Source of the DNA: Gnetum montanum
Taxonomy: Eukaryota; Streptophyta; Gnetopsida; Gnetales; Gnetaceae
Reading direction: 5' to 3'
NCBI GenBank assembly: GCA_015680685.1
Contig: MNCI01016265.1
Location: forward strand, 135,222 to 199,221
Length of the DNA: 64,000 nucleotides
A model generated the notes under the pieces. The model was given only the letters and a program-made list of their open reading frames with translations, did not search any database and was not told the origin of the DNA. Position 1 is the stretch's first letter. Each line of letters opens with the position of its first letter. Position numbers and translations under genes: made by a program. Of this stretch, positions 33,800-45,361 are shown in pieces.

Positions 33800-34371
33800 G
33801 CCATCTTCCTAGAAAATTCTCTGATCATGGGAGTCCTCTAATATATGTATAAATTGCTAGAAATGAGCCATGCAAATCTCTTTTGGATTCAGGTTCTAAT
33901 GTCAACTTGATTTCTCAAGAAATGTATAAGGCTTGGAACCTGCCCTCGCTAAAAAAGAGTAACATTTGTTTAGAGTTGGTTGACTAGTCCATCACTGTCC
34001 CGTTGGGACTAGTGGAGGACATTGTTACCACTGTTTGTGGGTGGTCATATCCAGCCAACTTTTTAGTGATTCAAGTGAACAACGGTAAGGGGGACTTCCT
34101 AATCATAATGGGAAGAGCATGGCTAAGTACAGTTGATGTGCGCCTAGGAATCCATGATCTTTCCATAGAAATATCAAAGGAAAATACATTTGTAAGGATC
34201 GAGAAGAAGAAAGTTCCATGCATTGCATACAGTGACTCAGGGTGTAATTGTGTGCAAAAGTCATGGTTCATACAATGTTTAACATTGCCTGCATGCAATC
34301 AGTGTGCAGAAGTGATTGATATACAAAGATGCCTGTATGCAACAGCCATAGGACAGGAAGGCACCCAGTGA
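33800..34371 (+). pseudogene. Retropepsin-type protease region, family A
   Basis: CKSLLDSGSNVNLISQEMYK near 33875-33935 has the intact DSG active-site motif. IIMGRAWLSTVDVRLGIHD near 34110 is the conserved C-terminal strand and helix. The tail VPCIAYSDSGCNCVQKSW is shared with the copies at 913 and 55260. Stops precede and split the domain. It belongs to the Gag-Pol precursor and is in a different frame from gag. Confidence 0.8.
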
Positions 34372-34518
34372 TTGATAGCTGATCAAAAGAGCAGTTCAAC
34401 TATATGCATGGAACCAACTGAGGGTTTGACTTGCGCTTACATTGATAGCATAGATACATTAGAGCAAGTCCATCGCCAACTTCCAACTCTTGACATTAAA
34501 AATATCAACTAGGGGAAG

Positions 34519-35780
34519 TTGGAAATCCCTGATAAGTTTAAGCAAGAGCCCCTTAAGCTAAAACCATTGCTCACTGGTATGGAATACACGTTTCTTAAAA
34601 ATAGAAAACTGGTAATTATTAACATGAATCTTGCTCCTCAAGAAAAAGAAAGACTGCTAAAAGTGATAAATAAATGGTTGAAAGCCTTCGCTTGGTCATA
34701 CCCCAAATTAACTGGAATAGATCCTAGGATATGCCAACATAGGATTTACACCTACCCCTCCATAAAGCCTTGAAGACAATTGCAGAGGCGATTGAACCCA
34801 AAGCTGAAGCAAGTAGTTAAGGAAGAAATTGAACAGCTTCTAAAAGCTACGTTCATCTACCCCATTGCTAATAGCGAATGGGTTAGCCCCTTAGTTATAG
34901 TGCCCGAAAAGGGAGGCAAAGGGAGGGTTTACTAAACATGGAAACATTCAAGTACCACTTTTTGTTGTCATTCATTGACCAAGTCCTAGACACCATCGTA
35001 GGGCATCACTACTATAGTTTTCTAGATGGGTACAGTGGGTACAACCAAATACAAATAGCCCTAGAAGACCAAGCCAAAACTACGTTCACCAGTCCTTGGG
35101 GAACATTTGCATACAAACAGATGTCGTTTGGCTTGTGCAATGCCCCTGCAACATTTCAATAATTAGTTCTAAGCATATTCCAACAATAGATAGGAAACGG
35201 TGTGGAGGTCTTCATGGTTGACTTTTCCACCCATGGAGCAAACTTTGATCAAGCCTTGGACCAATTAGAGTAAGTACTAAAATAATGTGTAGAAACCAAT
35301 TTAACGCTCAACTGGCAAAAAAGCCATTTGACGATCCAAGAAGGCATCATAGTAGGGCATAAAATTTCACAAACAGGGATAGAGGTAAACCCTGAAAAGA
35401 TCAAAGTTATACAAGGAATTACCCATCAACCAGAAACTATAAAAGATATCTAGTCATTCCTTGGACAAACTGGCTACTACAAAAGGTGTATTGAGAACTT
35501 TTCAAAGGTTGCAAAACCATTGGTTGAACTAATGAAAAAGGATGTACCTTTTGAATGGACCAAGGAATGTGAACTTGCTTTCCAAACTTTAAAATAGAAG
35601 CTGGTAGAAACACCTATCCTACAAGCTCCTAACTAGTCTAGGTTATTCCACATAATGACTAACGCATCCAACTATGCTTTAGGAGCTATACTTACATAGT
35701 TAGATGATCAAAAACATCCTTATTACATCCCCTATGCAAGTAGAAGTATCGTTGGTGCACAAATTAACTACACTACAACA
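34519..35780 (+). pseudogene. Reverse transcriptase, family A (active site changed)
   Basis: The N-terminal segment LKPLLTGMEYTFLKNRKLVI leads to NPKLKQVVKEEIEQLL and NSEWVSPLVIVPEKGGKGR. The CIDFRLLN part that should follow is deleted and the frame shifts. FLDGYSGYNQIQIALEDQAK and TFAYKQMSFGLCNAPATF follow. The catalytic motif reads VFMVDF instead of VFMDDF near 35215, removing one metal-binding aspartate. The thumb/connection ([33 protein letters not shown]) ends near 35640. Several stops; inactive. Confidence 0.9.
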
Positions 35781-36060
35781 GAGAAATAATTAATGGTTGT
35801 AGTGTTTGCACTAGAAAAATTTAGGCACTATGTCTTAGGCTATAAGGTATTCGTGCATACAGATCATAGTGCAATAAGGTTCCTGATGAATAAACCAACG
35901 GTAACCCCTCGTGTCATACAATGGCTTGTAATGTTACATGAGTTTGATGTTATGATGATCAATTGTAAAGGCACCGAGAACGTAGTTGCTGATCATTTAT
36001 CTTAGTTGTGATGGGACAACAAAGAGGATGAGTATCCAATTTTTGATTATTTCCCATATG
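35781..36060 (+). pseudogene. RNase H, family A
   Basis: MVVVFALEKFRHYVLGYK, HTDHSAIRFLMNKP and ENVVADHLS give the usual RNase H of Gypsy elements, which removes the RNA strand after cDNA synthesis. It follows MTNASNYALGAIL of the connection. In-frame stops lie before MVVV and after ADHLS. Confidence 0.88.
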
Positions 36061-37440
36061 AACTTCTCTTTGCAGGTGTAGTGAATAATCAATTAACCAC
36101 ACAGACAAACTGGTATAGTAGCATTCTCACCTATCTTCTTACACAACAAACACCATAAGGGTTTGATGCTAAAAAGAAACAATAGTTTCTTCACCGAGCC
36201 AAGTATTTTATGGAAAACAATGGGCAACTTTACAAAGTATGTCTTAATGGCTTGGTTTGATGGTGTGTTCCTGATGTAGATCAACTGCGAGTTCTCCAAG
36301 ATGCTCATGAGGGTCCTTGTGGAGATCATTACACCAGGAGATGAATAGTCATTAAGATCTTACTTGCAAGATATTATTGGCCTACATTGTTCCAAGATGC
36401 CCATCATTTCATCCAATCTTGTGAGNNNNNNNNNNNNNNNNNNNNNNNNNNNNNNNNNNNNNNNNNNNTCTGTAATAATGGATTCAACCTTTACAACTCT
36501 TCGACATATGGGGAATTGATATTATGGGGTCCATTAAAACCAATGTCTAGTGGAAAAGCTTATATTATTGTTGCCATTGATTACCTTACAAAATGGCCAA
36601 ATGCAGCTATTGTTAAGGATTGTACATCATCTACAACTACATGATTTATTCAACAATAAATTGTAAATAGGTTTGCTGTGCCTCGTGCACTTATTTTAGA
36701 CAATGATACACACTTCACAGGTGTGACTTTCTGAAAATTAATGCAACACCTAGGGGTTGAGCATAAACTGACTACACCATATCACCCCGAAGCAAATGAT
36801 CAAGCCAAAGTTACCAACAGGGAGATTATGAAGATATTGATAAGAACCATTAACAAGTTTAGGCGAGATTGGAGCACTAAACTAAACGATGCTCTTTGGG
36901 CATACCGCTCCACATGGAAACTCCCGATAGGCTACTCTCCCTATGAGTTAGTGTACGGTAAATTACCAATGCTTCCCATTCAAACCGAGCTTCGTACACT
37001 ATCCACAGCATGTGACCTCAACCTTGACCTTGACTTAGCACAAAAACAATGGTTGATGACCCTTAATCTGCTAGATGAGAACCAATTGGCCACCCTATCA
37101 TCTAACAAATTGCACAAGGCCTTCAACAAAAAACATCATGACCTAAGAATTAGGAAAGTTAAGTATCAATCGGGAGATAAGGTTCTCTACTAGAATCCCA
37201 CACATGTGCCACAACGTACCAAATTTCAAACGCTATGGGAAGGACCTTATGTCATTCATGCAACTTTTTCTTCAAGGGCCATGATGATATACAAACCTGA
37301 GAGCCCAAATAATAAATTGTTGATCAATGTGTAACCAAATCATTCCATGAGCTTAAAATAGCTAGTACTTATACTACCTCTATTGGTGGACAACCTTGCT
37401 CACTATTTTGGATCTCCTCCTTCCAACTAAGTCGTGGGGG
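36061..37440 (+). pseudogene. Integrase, family A (interrupted by an N gap)
   Basis: The N-terminal zinc-binding part (HEGPCGDHYT near 36310; HHFIQSCE at 36405) runs into the N gap. The catalytic core resumes with IIVAIDYLTKWPNAAIV (36560), LDNDTHFTG (36700) and YHPEANDQAKVTNREIM (36780). The third catalytic residue, Glu in the other copy at 48760 (NGQAEVTN), is Lys here. The C terminus includes RIRKVKYQSGDKVLY and KFQTLWEGPYVIHATF and ends near QLSRGGDGH. Stops are scattered. Confidence 0.9.
36426..36468. other. Assembly gap, 43 Ns
   Basis: A run of N falls exactly where the integrase zinc-binding CxxC and the start of the catalytic core should be (compare SCEPCQRDGG in the copy at 49100). 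The true length may differ. Confidence 0.98.
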
Positions 37441-39327
37441 AGATGGCCACCTATGCCAACCATTCTAGGCCCTTAGCCCTTTTTGTATTTTTTGTTTTAC
37501 ACATTTCTTAAATCTTTCTTATTTTTGTTTTACCATCATTCACATTTTTACTATTTCTTTGTTTGGTTGATTTACTTTCATTCATCATACAATAAGTCAT
37601 CATGATGGTGGATTGAATTATATACCATTGATTACTAATGTTTGCTTTTTACCTTTGAATTATGATCCTAATATTATGATATGGTTCTTTTAATAAAACA
37701 AGCAATGAGTCCACATCGTCCATTCATCCATTCAACTCTGTGGTCTCCCTTAGCTTGGAACTATACAGTTCCTTTTTTTCTAATCAAATTCTTAATAAAT
37801 TCATGGCTTGGTATTTTTTGAACTAAGGGAAGGACTCAATGGTTGAAAAGGGTGTGACTTCAAGGGGATTCGATGCATTTGTGCTAGCCATTCTCTTGGG
37901 TCCTTAGATGCTTTTTCTTGGGTTTTCCACCATTTTGCCATCAATCAAATATCAGGAAGTTGAGTGAATAAAAATAAGTCTTTCCATGGTGTGGTTCTCA
38001 CACAAAAAAAAATGGGAATTCAAAGCACACCCCTTAGACATAATAAAGAAATATGGGCTACAAGCATTGGTTATGGCACTGGAAAGACATGTTACCCATG
38101 CCTGAAGGTCCCCTCTAACTAAGGCCCTTTCTCATTTCCTACTTCTCCATCTCGCTCTCCTTGGGATGGTGGTGACTCTTCGTGGCAGTATTTTTATTAC
38201 TTCAAGAGGATGGATTGGCCAAGTGTATTGATGCAAGGTCACTGAGTATGGTTGGTTTGAGTCTAGATTTGGAATGAGTTCTACTAAGTCACATTAACCA
38301 TGACATCCACAAGGGAATTTACACAACTTTGCTCTTGGGATACCATTCCATTTCTACTCTCCATCTTTCCATCTTCCACCTCATTGCCAGTTTTATGATT
38401 AGTCCATATCTTGGTTCTCGCATTGTTTTTCCTTGGTAAATTCTTGTGGGTAAGTTTTTTAACTCTTCCTTCCAAATGACATTCCTATAGCCTACGGACT
38501 CTTTTGTTTGTGGGTTTGTCAGGGCATAAAGGGCATGAGTTTGCTTTGGGGAGGACCCACTGGCATTCCTTTTTGGTGCAATTGTTAAGTTCTTTTCCTT
38601 AAACATTCTCTACAATCAACTATTTCTCGTTTCATCCCCACCTTTGACATCCACTTTATTGGAGTTTCCATTGTTATTTTTTCCCATCTTTCTTGTTCCT
38701 TATATTTTTTCATATTATTGCTATTGGAGGTTCGCTCTTAGTTGTGGGAGCCGTGGCAAAAAATTTTCAATTTCTCCATTCTACTACTTGACTAACCCCT
38801 ACACCTTGGGTAGTTATCAGTGATAAACCTCTAACCCAATTTCTACCATAACCACAACCCAGCCAATGCACTTTATATCGAGGTAGGGTATCAATTACAT
38901 TGTGGCTTACTTATCTTTGCTCATTCATGACTATGTTGTGTGTGCTGATGGCGATTACACGAACTGTGGACTGGAATAGGAGGAAGCACTCAGGATGGAC
39001 TCAAGCTAGAACGTTTACGCCAAGAACAAGTTTGGTCACATGGCTACGGATAAATAATGGAGGGCGCAATCTCAGCATTGGCAGCAACACGCCAAATTTT
39101 CTTTCCTCCCTCTTTCTCTTCAAGTTGTCAAGTGTAGGTCTGGATGTCATCCATGTATAGTGTTTACCACAAAGGGTGTGAACACTAATGTTGTAATATG
39201 TTTGTCGATTGATTCACCAGGCACTTTGAGTTTGTTATTCCTTGTCACTATCAATTCTCATTCAGTCAATAATCCCATACCTTCCCAATATTTTGTAAGG
39301 AACTCAAGGATGAGTTTTCATTTAGTC
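37441..39327 (+). other. Family A 3' region between integrase and 3' LTR
   Basis: About 1.9 kb with no supportable gene. T-rich at 37480-37600. It contains CACTGGAAAGACATGTTACC at about 38078, then sequence shared with 46200-48100 (minus) and, near its end, with 50690-51335. An alternative frame overlapping the end of integrase encodes a hydrophobic stretch (ALFVFFVLHIS and following) seen also at 48070, but this is T-rich DNA and may be meaningless. Confidence 0.65.
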
Positions 39328-39336
39328 ATGGGGGTA
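39328..39336 (+). other. Polypurine tract before the 3' LTR
   Basis: ATGGGGGTA directly before TGATGAG. The same GGGGGTA lies beside the LTRs at 6964, 46194 and 51336 (GGGGTA). Confidence 0.7.
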
Positions 39337-40148
39337 TGATGAGCTACGTGATATCGTGGTCTTCCATGCGATATCATGTACGCGATATCGTAGCCTACCT
39401 CCTTGCCTCTAAATAAGAGGTGGGTGCACTTGGTTTGCATAGTTATTCTTAGTCCCTTACCCAAACTCTTGCCTTTTCTCCCTTTTAGAGAGAATTATTT
39501 CTATGTGCCCACAGTAGGAGTCATAAAGTGAACAGATCTTTATTTGAGCATTGTGTCCCTGGGCACACCTTGTGTATGGCAATAAAGATGAACTTTGTGA
39601 TAAACCTTGCAGCATTTAGAATAGATTAATTAATGTTAATTACTATTACTTAATGCTTTCCTTAGTTAATTAATGATTCTCTCTCATCCTACAACTCTCC
39701 TAAGTAAGCATACACAATATGATCACTTCGAGCATGTGTGTAACACTTGGTAAACCCATGTCGATTAGTGTTTTGTAATCCCAATAGTGTTGCACTGGTT
39801 CAGGATGTGTACGGCAAGTGAGAATGGATACTAGTGTTAGGATCAGTTAGAGCCTAGTTAATAAGTAGTTGAATTAAATTAGTTACTTAGTTATCTCTCT
39901 CTCCTCCGTTATTAGCAACAGGACATAAACACACAAAAAAGTATAAAAATCATATGCCTTAAGTTTACTTAACCATACAATCGTGACATACAAGTAAGCT
40001 TGGGAAGATAATGATTGATCAGCCCATTGTTGTTCCACAAAGATGCATAAGCACTTTGTGGAATTTGACCAGATCTGGAATTTGACTAGATCGTGCGTGG
40101 ACGCTCGTATTCGTATGGTTGAGCATAGGGATACCTCATTGCTCATCA
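39337..40148 (+). repeat. 3' LTR, family A
   Basis: 812 bases, TGATGAGC...GCTCATCA. It carries GTGATATCGTGG, GCGATATCATG and GCGATATCGTAG before a mutated TATA box. It differs from the 5' LTR at many positions, for example a duplicated GGAATTTGAC phrase near 40058-40085, so the insertion is not recent. Confidence 0.93.
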
Positions 40149-40514
40149 ATTAACTAAATACTTCTTAGGTTATGTTATTTAGGGATTTGCTTTAACTGAA
40201 TCTATTACATTATTCACCTTAATAATGGCATTTCTTATCTTATTCATATCCTAGTGGCGGTCTATTGTAGTTATTTCCCAAGAAACGTGCACTAAGGCAC
40301 TAGGCTACACCCTGAACATGCCCAGTAATGCCAATTATGGGTTTTTTAGTTAGGGTGGAGCAAGTTGGATGCTTGTTGAAAAGGTTTGAGTCCTTTCCCT
40401 TTAGTAGATGTTAAGAGTTGCAAGAAATGTGGGTGGCCATAGATCTAAATGTATGAATAGATTTGAATACATTATTTTTGAGGGAAATTTTGGTCATTTA
40501 TACAAGGAGAGGGG
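40149..40514 (+). other. 3' end of another LTR element (internal tail)
   Basis: No gene. It ends in the purine tract AAGGAGAGGGG directly before a TGATGTCA LTR start, so it is probably the last part of a third, otherwise lost, element into which the 30308-40148 element inserted. The first five bases are the ATTAA duplication. Confidence 0.5.
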
Positions 40515-41430
40515 TGATGTCACAACCTAGAAATTTGCATAGATTTTATCATTTAATTTAATGCAATAATTAGTTCTTTAATACTATTAGATGAATTTTA
40601 ATAGATAAGTTTTAATGAACCACCATTTGTGTTGACTGCGATGTCGGGTATGCGATGTAGAATGTTCAACATCGGGTTATATACCCCAAGTGTATAAATA
40701 TTGTGCCTAGTCTCTAGTTTTGAGGAGCATAGTTTAGATTTTATAAGTCAAAGTAGCAAAGCCCTTGTAGTTTATTTTCCTCAAAGTTAGAATATTTTTA
40801 GAGTGCCCACAGAAGGATTCTTAAGTGTGTATAGTTTTTTGTTCGAGCATTGATGTACTTGAGCGCAGCAGTGTGATAGGAATAAAATGAACTCTTTTGA
40901 CAATCCTTGCAGCACTAAGAATAGCTTAATATTTTCCTTATTGCATTTTACTTTCTTGCTCTTTACTTTAATGCATTTGACTAAGTAAGTTATTTCCAGC
41001 AATTAATGAACACAAGGATGACCACTTTGAGCATTCATATAGTACTTGGTAACCAACAACGCTTAATGTTTGGTAGTCCAACAATGCTATATGTGTTCAG
41101 AAAAGTGGGATAGTTACTTGTGTTAGGCTAGTTAGGTAATACATAATTTAGCTTTTAATCTATTCTACTCTTATTCTTGTTGTAGGTGATTACATCATAT
41201 ATATATATATATATATATAATGACAAAAATTCATATACTCAATTACACTTAAACCATACCCTTGAGCGTCACAAGTGTAGTTGGGAAGACAATGAACGTT
41301 CTTAACATCGTTTCACTTCCTACAGAAACTAGTGTATGAGATAACTATAGGTCCACGGAATTTGACCGGATCGTGGATAATGCTTTAGTGATTTGTATGG
41401 TTGGGCGTAGGGGTACATCGCCACTCATCA
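40515..41430 (+). repeat. Diverged family A LTR (plus)
   Basis: About 916 bases, TGATGTCACAAC...CCACTCATCA. It contains ATATACCCCAAGTGTATAAATA (promoter area near 40680-40700), GAATAAAATGAAC, and the late-LTR phrases TTGACCGGATCGTGG and GTATGGTTGGGCGTAGG shared with the other LTRs. No primer-binding site follows and the flanking pentamers (AGGGG, AGCTT) differ, so it is a 3' LTR of a truncated element rather than a clean solo LTR. An AT dinucleotide run lies at 41197-41219. Confidence 0.75.
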
Positions 41431-42973
41431 AGCTTATTATTATTACTATTATTATTATTGTTGGTATTGTTAGTTTCCTACATAAGTGAATGCAATATGC
41501 TTGTTAGGGTATTTAGTTAAAATTTTCTATCCTTTGTTTCACTACTATTTAAGCTCAGTCATAGATATTCTAAATATTTTATGATTAAATGTTAAAATCC
41601 AATTATCTCAAGAAGTTTTTCTTTTATCAGTTATCATATCTTTACAAGTATTAGATTATGCATATTTTATTCTTTATGCATATTTAGTTATGTATATTCA
41701 ATATTTATTATGCACATTTGTTCTCTATTATGCACATTTAATTATGCATCTTTTTATTTTATTATGCATATGTGATTATATAATACTTTGTTCAAGGAAC
41801 AATTTTGAACTCTAACCCTACCTAAAACATATCCCTTGCCAGTTTTTATCATTAAACTAGGATTTTAAGTTTATCTTTTAATTATAATTAAATATTGCAT
41901 AAATTAGCTTTGTTAAGGAAGTATCTTAGGATGATGTCTTACCAAAATCTAACCTTATCGACGTGTCCAAAATGTTCAAAAACATAGATTTTGATCCTTG
42001 GTTCACTAAAGTCAGAGTTCTGGTTCCCGAAATATCACACTTTCTAGTCTGCTAAAATATCATAAAAGTGTTGGCATTTGAACTAGGTGACCATGATAAG
42101 TAATGCCTAGATAAGATTTTATTATATGATTAAGTAGAGCACTTGATAGGGATCCCATAGGTTCAAATAAAATCTGATTTGGAGTCCTTCACATGCAAAA
42201 TGCATTGTTAAAATATATAAGGTATATACATGATATTGTTATAACAGAAACATATGTTATGCTTTTTCTTTCTTGCTTACACATCAAGGTTTCTTCCACC
42301 ACCACTTTGCATTTTTCTCTATCACTTATTTTTTCCCATCACTTGGTAGTCACGAATCTTTGATATGCCCTTGTGTGCATATAGTAGTGGAGTGTTTTTT
42401 AGTGGGAATCATCCCATGGGAACAAGGGTTGTCTAATGGATTTTCTACCTTGGATCTTGATTCATAAGTTCGTGTGAGACTATGACATTGAGTAGTTGAG
42501 TCTAGTGCTGTGTGGTGAGGCATAATCAAGACCTATCCTTACGATGATACGTGTGCCGCAACCATTAAGGATGATAGTAGTGAGGCTATTTCCAAGACCT
42601 AGCCATGAGTAACTTGTTTAGGATCATAAGGATAATCCAATGATAGCAGTGAGGTTATTTCTAGAGTTGTTGGTGAGTCCCTTTGGTAGTGAAGGTAACC
42701 AAGACCTAGCCTTCGAAGATGCTTGTTTAAAACATACACTTGTTGGATTTTTGCTAGACAAATTTGTGATATTTTTGGATATTAAAATAATTTAAAGGAT
42801 AATCCAATGATAATCATGAGGTTATCCCAATACTTGATGGTTCCTATTGATAATGAGGGTAACCAAGACCTAGCCTTCAAAAATGCTTGGATAAAATATA
42901 CATTCTTTTGAAATTTTGGAAGATTTTTGGCATTTTTAAACTTGAAAACATTTTAAAATATTTTCTTGGAAAC
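41431..42973. other. Unassigned AT-rich DNA with local duplications
   Basis: No gene is supported. An ATT trinucleotide tract lies at 41434-41459. TATGCATATTT / TATGCACATTT phrases repeat at 41650-41775. From 42520 to 42960 there are two to three diverged copies, about 170 bases apart, of a block with AGGATAATCCAATGATA and AACCAAGACCTAGCCTTC. I cannot assign these to a known element. Confidence 0.5.
42628..42960. repeat. Diverged tandem duplication, about 170-bp unit
   Basis: AGGATAATCCAATGAT, then GAGGTTAT and GGTAACCAAGACCTAGCCTT, occur at about 42631-42715 and again at about 42797-42880. A third, weaker copy lies near 42525-42600 (AATCAAGACCTATCCTTACG). Confidence 0.7.
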
Positions 42974-43813
42974 TAATGAGTGGCGAGGTATCCCTACACT
43001 CAACCATACGAATACAAGTGTCCACGCACGATCCGGTTGAATTCCAAGGACTAAGTGATTACGTGCCTTTATGGAACAAGGATGGGTTGATCAATCGTTG
43101 TCTTCCCAAGCTTACTTGTATAACATGATTGTATGGTTAAGTAAACTTGAGGTACATGATTTTTATAGCTTTTATGTTTTTATGTCCTAGTGCTACAAAG
43201 GGAGGAGAGAGATAACTAAGTAACCAATTTTGATTTAACTACTCAACTATGCTTTAACTAGTCCTAACACCAGCATCCATTCTCACTTGCTGTACACATC
43301 CTGAACCAGTGCAACACTACTGGGATTACCAAACACTAATTGTCACTGGGTTACCAAGCATTACATGCATGCTCGAAGTAATCGTACTGAGTGTGCTTAC
43401 TTAGGAGAGTTGCAGGGTGAGAGAGAGAACATTAATTAACTAAGGAAAGCATTAAGTAATAGTAATTAATCTATTCTGAATGCTATAAGGTTTATTACAA
43501 AGTTCATATTTATTTCCATACACAAGGTGTGCTCAAGTATACAATGCTCGAATAAAGATCCATCACTTTATGACTCCTACTGTGGGCACTCAGAAATAAT
43601 TCTATCTCTGGAAAGGGAAAAAGGCAAGAGTTTGGGTAAGGGACTAAGACTAACTATGCAAACCAAGTGTGCCCACCTCTTATTTATAGGCAACAAGGCA
43701 GGCCCCGATATCGTGTACATGATATCGCTTGGAAGGCTCCTATATCGCATACCCGTTATCGCGGATGCAATATCATGTACTCGGTATCACGGACGTGATA
43801 TCGCGGCTCATCA
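42974..43813 (-). repeat. Solo LTR, family A (minus)
   Basis: 840 bases; on the minus strand TGATGAGCCGCGATATC to ...CGCCACTCATTA. The TATA box is at 43681-43688. Its U3 holds the densest GATATCG-type cluster in the window. Flanking pentamers are GAAAC and AAAAC, a one-mismatch target duplication, and no internal sequence adjoins it, as expected after recombination between two LTRs. Confidence 0.8.
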
Positions 43814-45361
43814 AAAACCTTGCCTATCCCATATATTGAGCATTTTGGCCCATAACCTTTATGCTCAATGGAGAAGAAAATATAATAACCTTTCTTATTT
43901 GAGGGTTTTGGCTCCTCCTACATTTTGATGCAAAGAGCCCAAAGTAGGTAAGAAATCATTAAAAGAACGACATGAAATGAAAGGTGTATCAATTTTGTAC
44001 ATGGACCTTATGGATTTGAAAAATAATTTTTTTATATCTTATATTTTTGTGAAATAGAGACCTTGTACAGTTTTCTGATATTTGAGTCATGTATCTATTT
44101 TTGCAAATAAATAATAAAGTATGATAGATATGAATGTATTGTTGTGCCATTAGGACAATGGGATTGCAAGGAACATTTTTCATTGTGGTGTGTGCTATAT
44201 GTTTGAGAAAATTTAATATTATTTATTATACATTAAGAATTTATTATTTAATTTAGTAAACTTAAAAAACATAAATAACTTTATTTCTAAATGTTTGACT
44301 GAGGTGAAATAAGTGTCATTGGGATTTTTATTTTACACACTATTTTATGATGCAACTAGTGGAATTTTTAGACAACTTTCTTTTTGTGGCTACGCAAATC
44401 GTAAATTTTCTCTAAATAAATTTTATTTAATTATATATGTTAGTATTATGAAAGTTTTTTGCATTATATTTCTTTATTTTTATTTATGCTCATAATTAAT
44501 ATTTTTTAAATCAAGGTTTTGTAGCATGTATATTAGTTTCTTTATATATAATTAATAAGGATTTTACAGGTGAACCCCTAAATCAGAAATTACATAAAGA
44601 GATTATTTTCACATTCAGGGGTACATGAATATAGGATTGTTTAGTGGGATTTGTTTTTAATGTTTGAGCAATCATCATTTCAATGTTTTGTGAGGAGTTT
44701 ATTTTTAATGTATGATTGATCATAAGTTCAAGACTATGCAACAATTTTTGGAATGTAAAAAATTTACCCTTTCAAGGGTGCGAGTATTGACGTATAACTA
44801 TTATGATAGTTTTTAGGTTAGGTGTGAGGTTGGGGAAGGGGAATGGTGGGGGGAGTAGTGGGTAGATGTTAGTTATTAGTTGGTAAAGGGTGTATTAGGT
44901 AGTGTGTATAGAAATTATAATATATATTGGGTTGTATTTTATATCTTTTACATGTGATGTCTCTTAAAACTCAATAGTAGACATATGGTAGGGTAGTTCT
45001 TAAGTTAGTTGTATGAATTTTTTACACAATGTGGTGTTAGCCTTGTAGTAAGACTCTTGATTTGAAAACTCCAAGTCATGGGTTTGATTTTGATGAGCAA
45101 TGCTAAGTTATAAAGTTCTAATTATACTATATATCTTAAGATGTATGTATATTACAATTATTTTAGGTTCCAACACCCCTAGTTGTCTTATTTTTGGGAG
45201 GGGTAGAGGGGTGCATGAAAGTGGGGGAAGGCAATGAGTAGTTGTAAGTTGTTATGGGGTGTAGTGGGTAGTATGTATAGAAATTATAATATATTTAGAT
45301 TGTTTTTTGTTTCTTATACATGTGACATTTTTTAAAACTTATTAGTAGGGCATATCGTGTG
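43814..45361. other. Unassigned AT-rich DNA with a duplicated block
   Basis: No gene is supported. TAGAAATTATAATATAT and surrounding 100-140 bases occur at about 44860-45000 and again at 45225-45361, with GGGGTAGTGGGTAG-type G-rich DNA before each. Between them, 45030-45080 has a possible SINE head. Confidence 0.5.
45030..45085 (+). other. Possible tRNA-derived SINE head
   Basis: GTGTTAGCCTTGTAGTAAGA resembles an RNA polymerase III A box region and CATGGGTTTGATTTT resembles a B box (GGTTCRANTCC), separated by CTCTTGATTTGAAAACTCC. Spacing is plausible for a plant SINE, but no SINE body or target duplication could be defined. Confidence 0.25.

Larger units (their letters stand above)
30308..40148 (+). 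mobile_element. Complete-length Athila-like LTR retrotransposon (family A), ATTAA target duplication
   Basis: Two LTRs (30308-31100 and 39337-40148) with TGATGAG...CTCATCA ends, a tRNA-Asp-type primer-binding site, gag, protease, RT, RNase H, integrase, a 3' region and a purine tract before the 3' LTR. The pentamer ATTAA lies immediately before 30308 and immediately after 40148, so this is one intact insertion of 9841 bases. All proteins are broken by stops, frameshifts and a 43-base N gap. The Athila-like assignment rests on the primer-binding site and on RT motifs (FLDGYSGYNQI, SFGLCNAPATFQ). Confidence 0.92.

Noticed and set aside
38900-39160. Possible small ORF before the 3' LTR of family A (also near 46262-46564 and 50945-51253)
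   Set aside because: The DNA aligns between copies but the reading frames do not; indels are not in threes.
43690-43813. GATATCG palindromes read as terminators or recombination sites
   Set aside because: They sit in the U3 of LTRs upstream of a TATA box, so a promoter role is more plausible, and no T-run follows.
45030-45085. Possible tRNA gene
   Set aside because: A and B box-like phrases exist but no cloverleaf can be folded; at most a SINE head.
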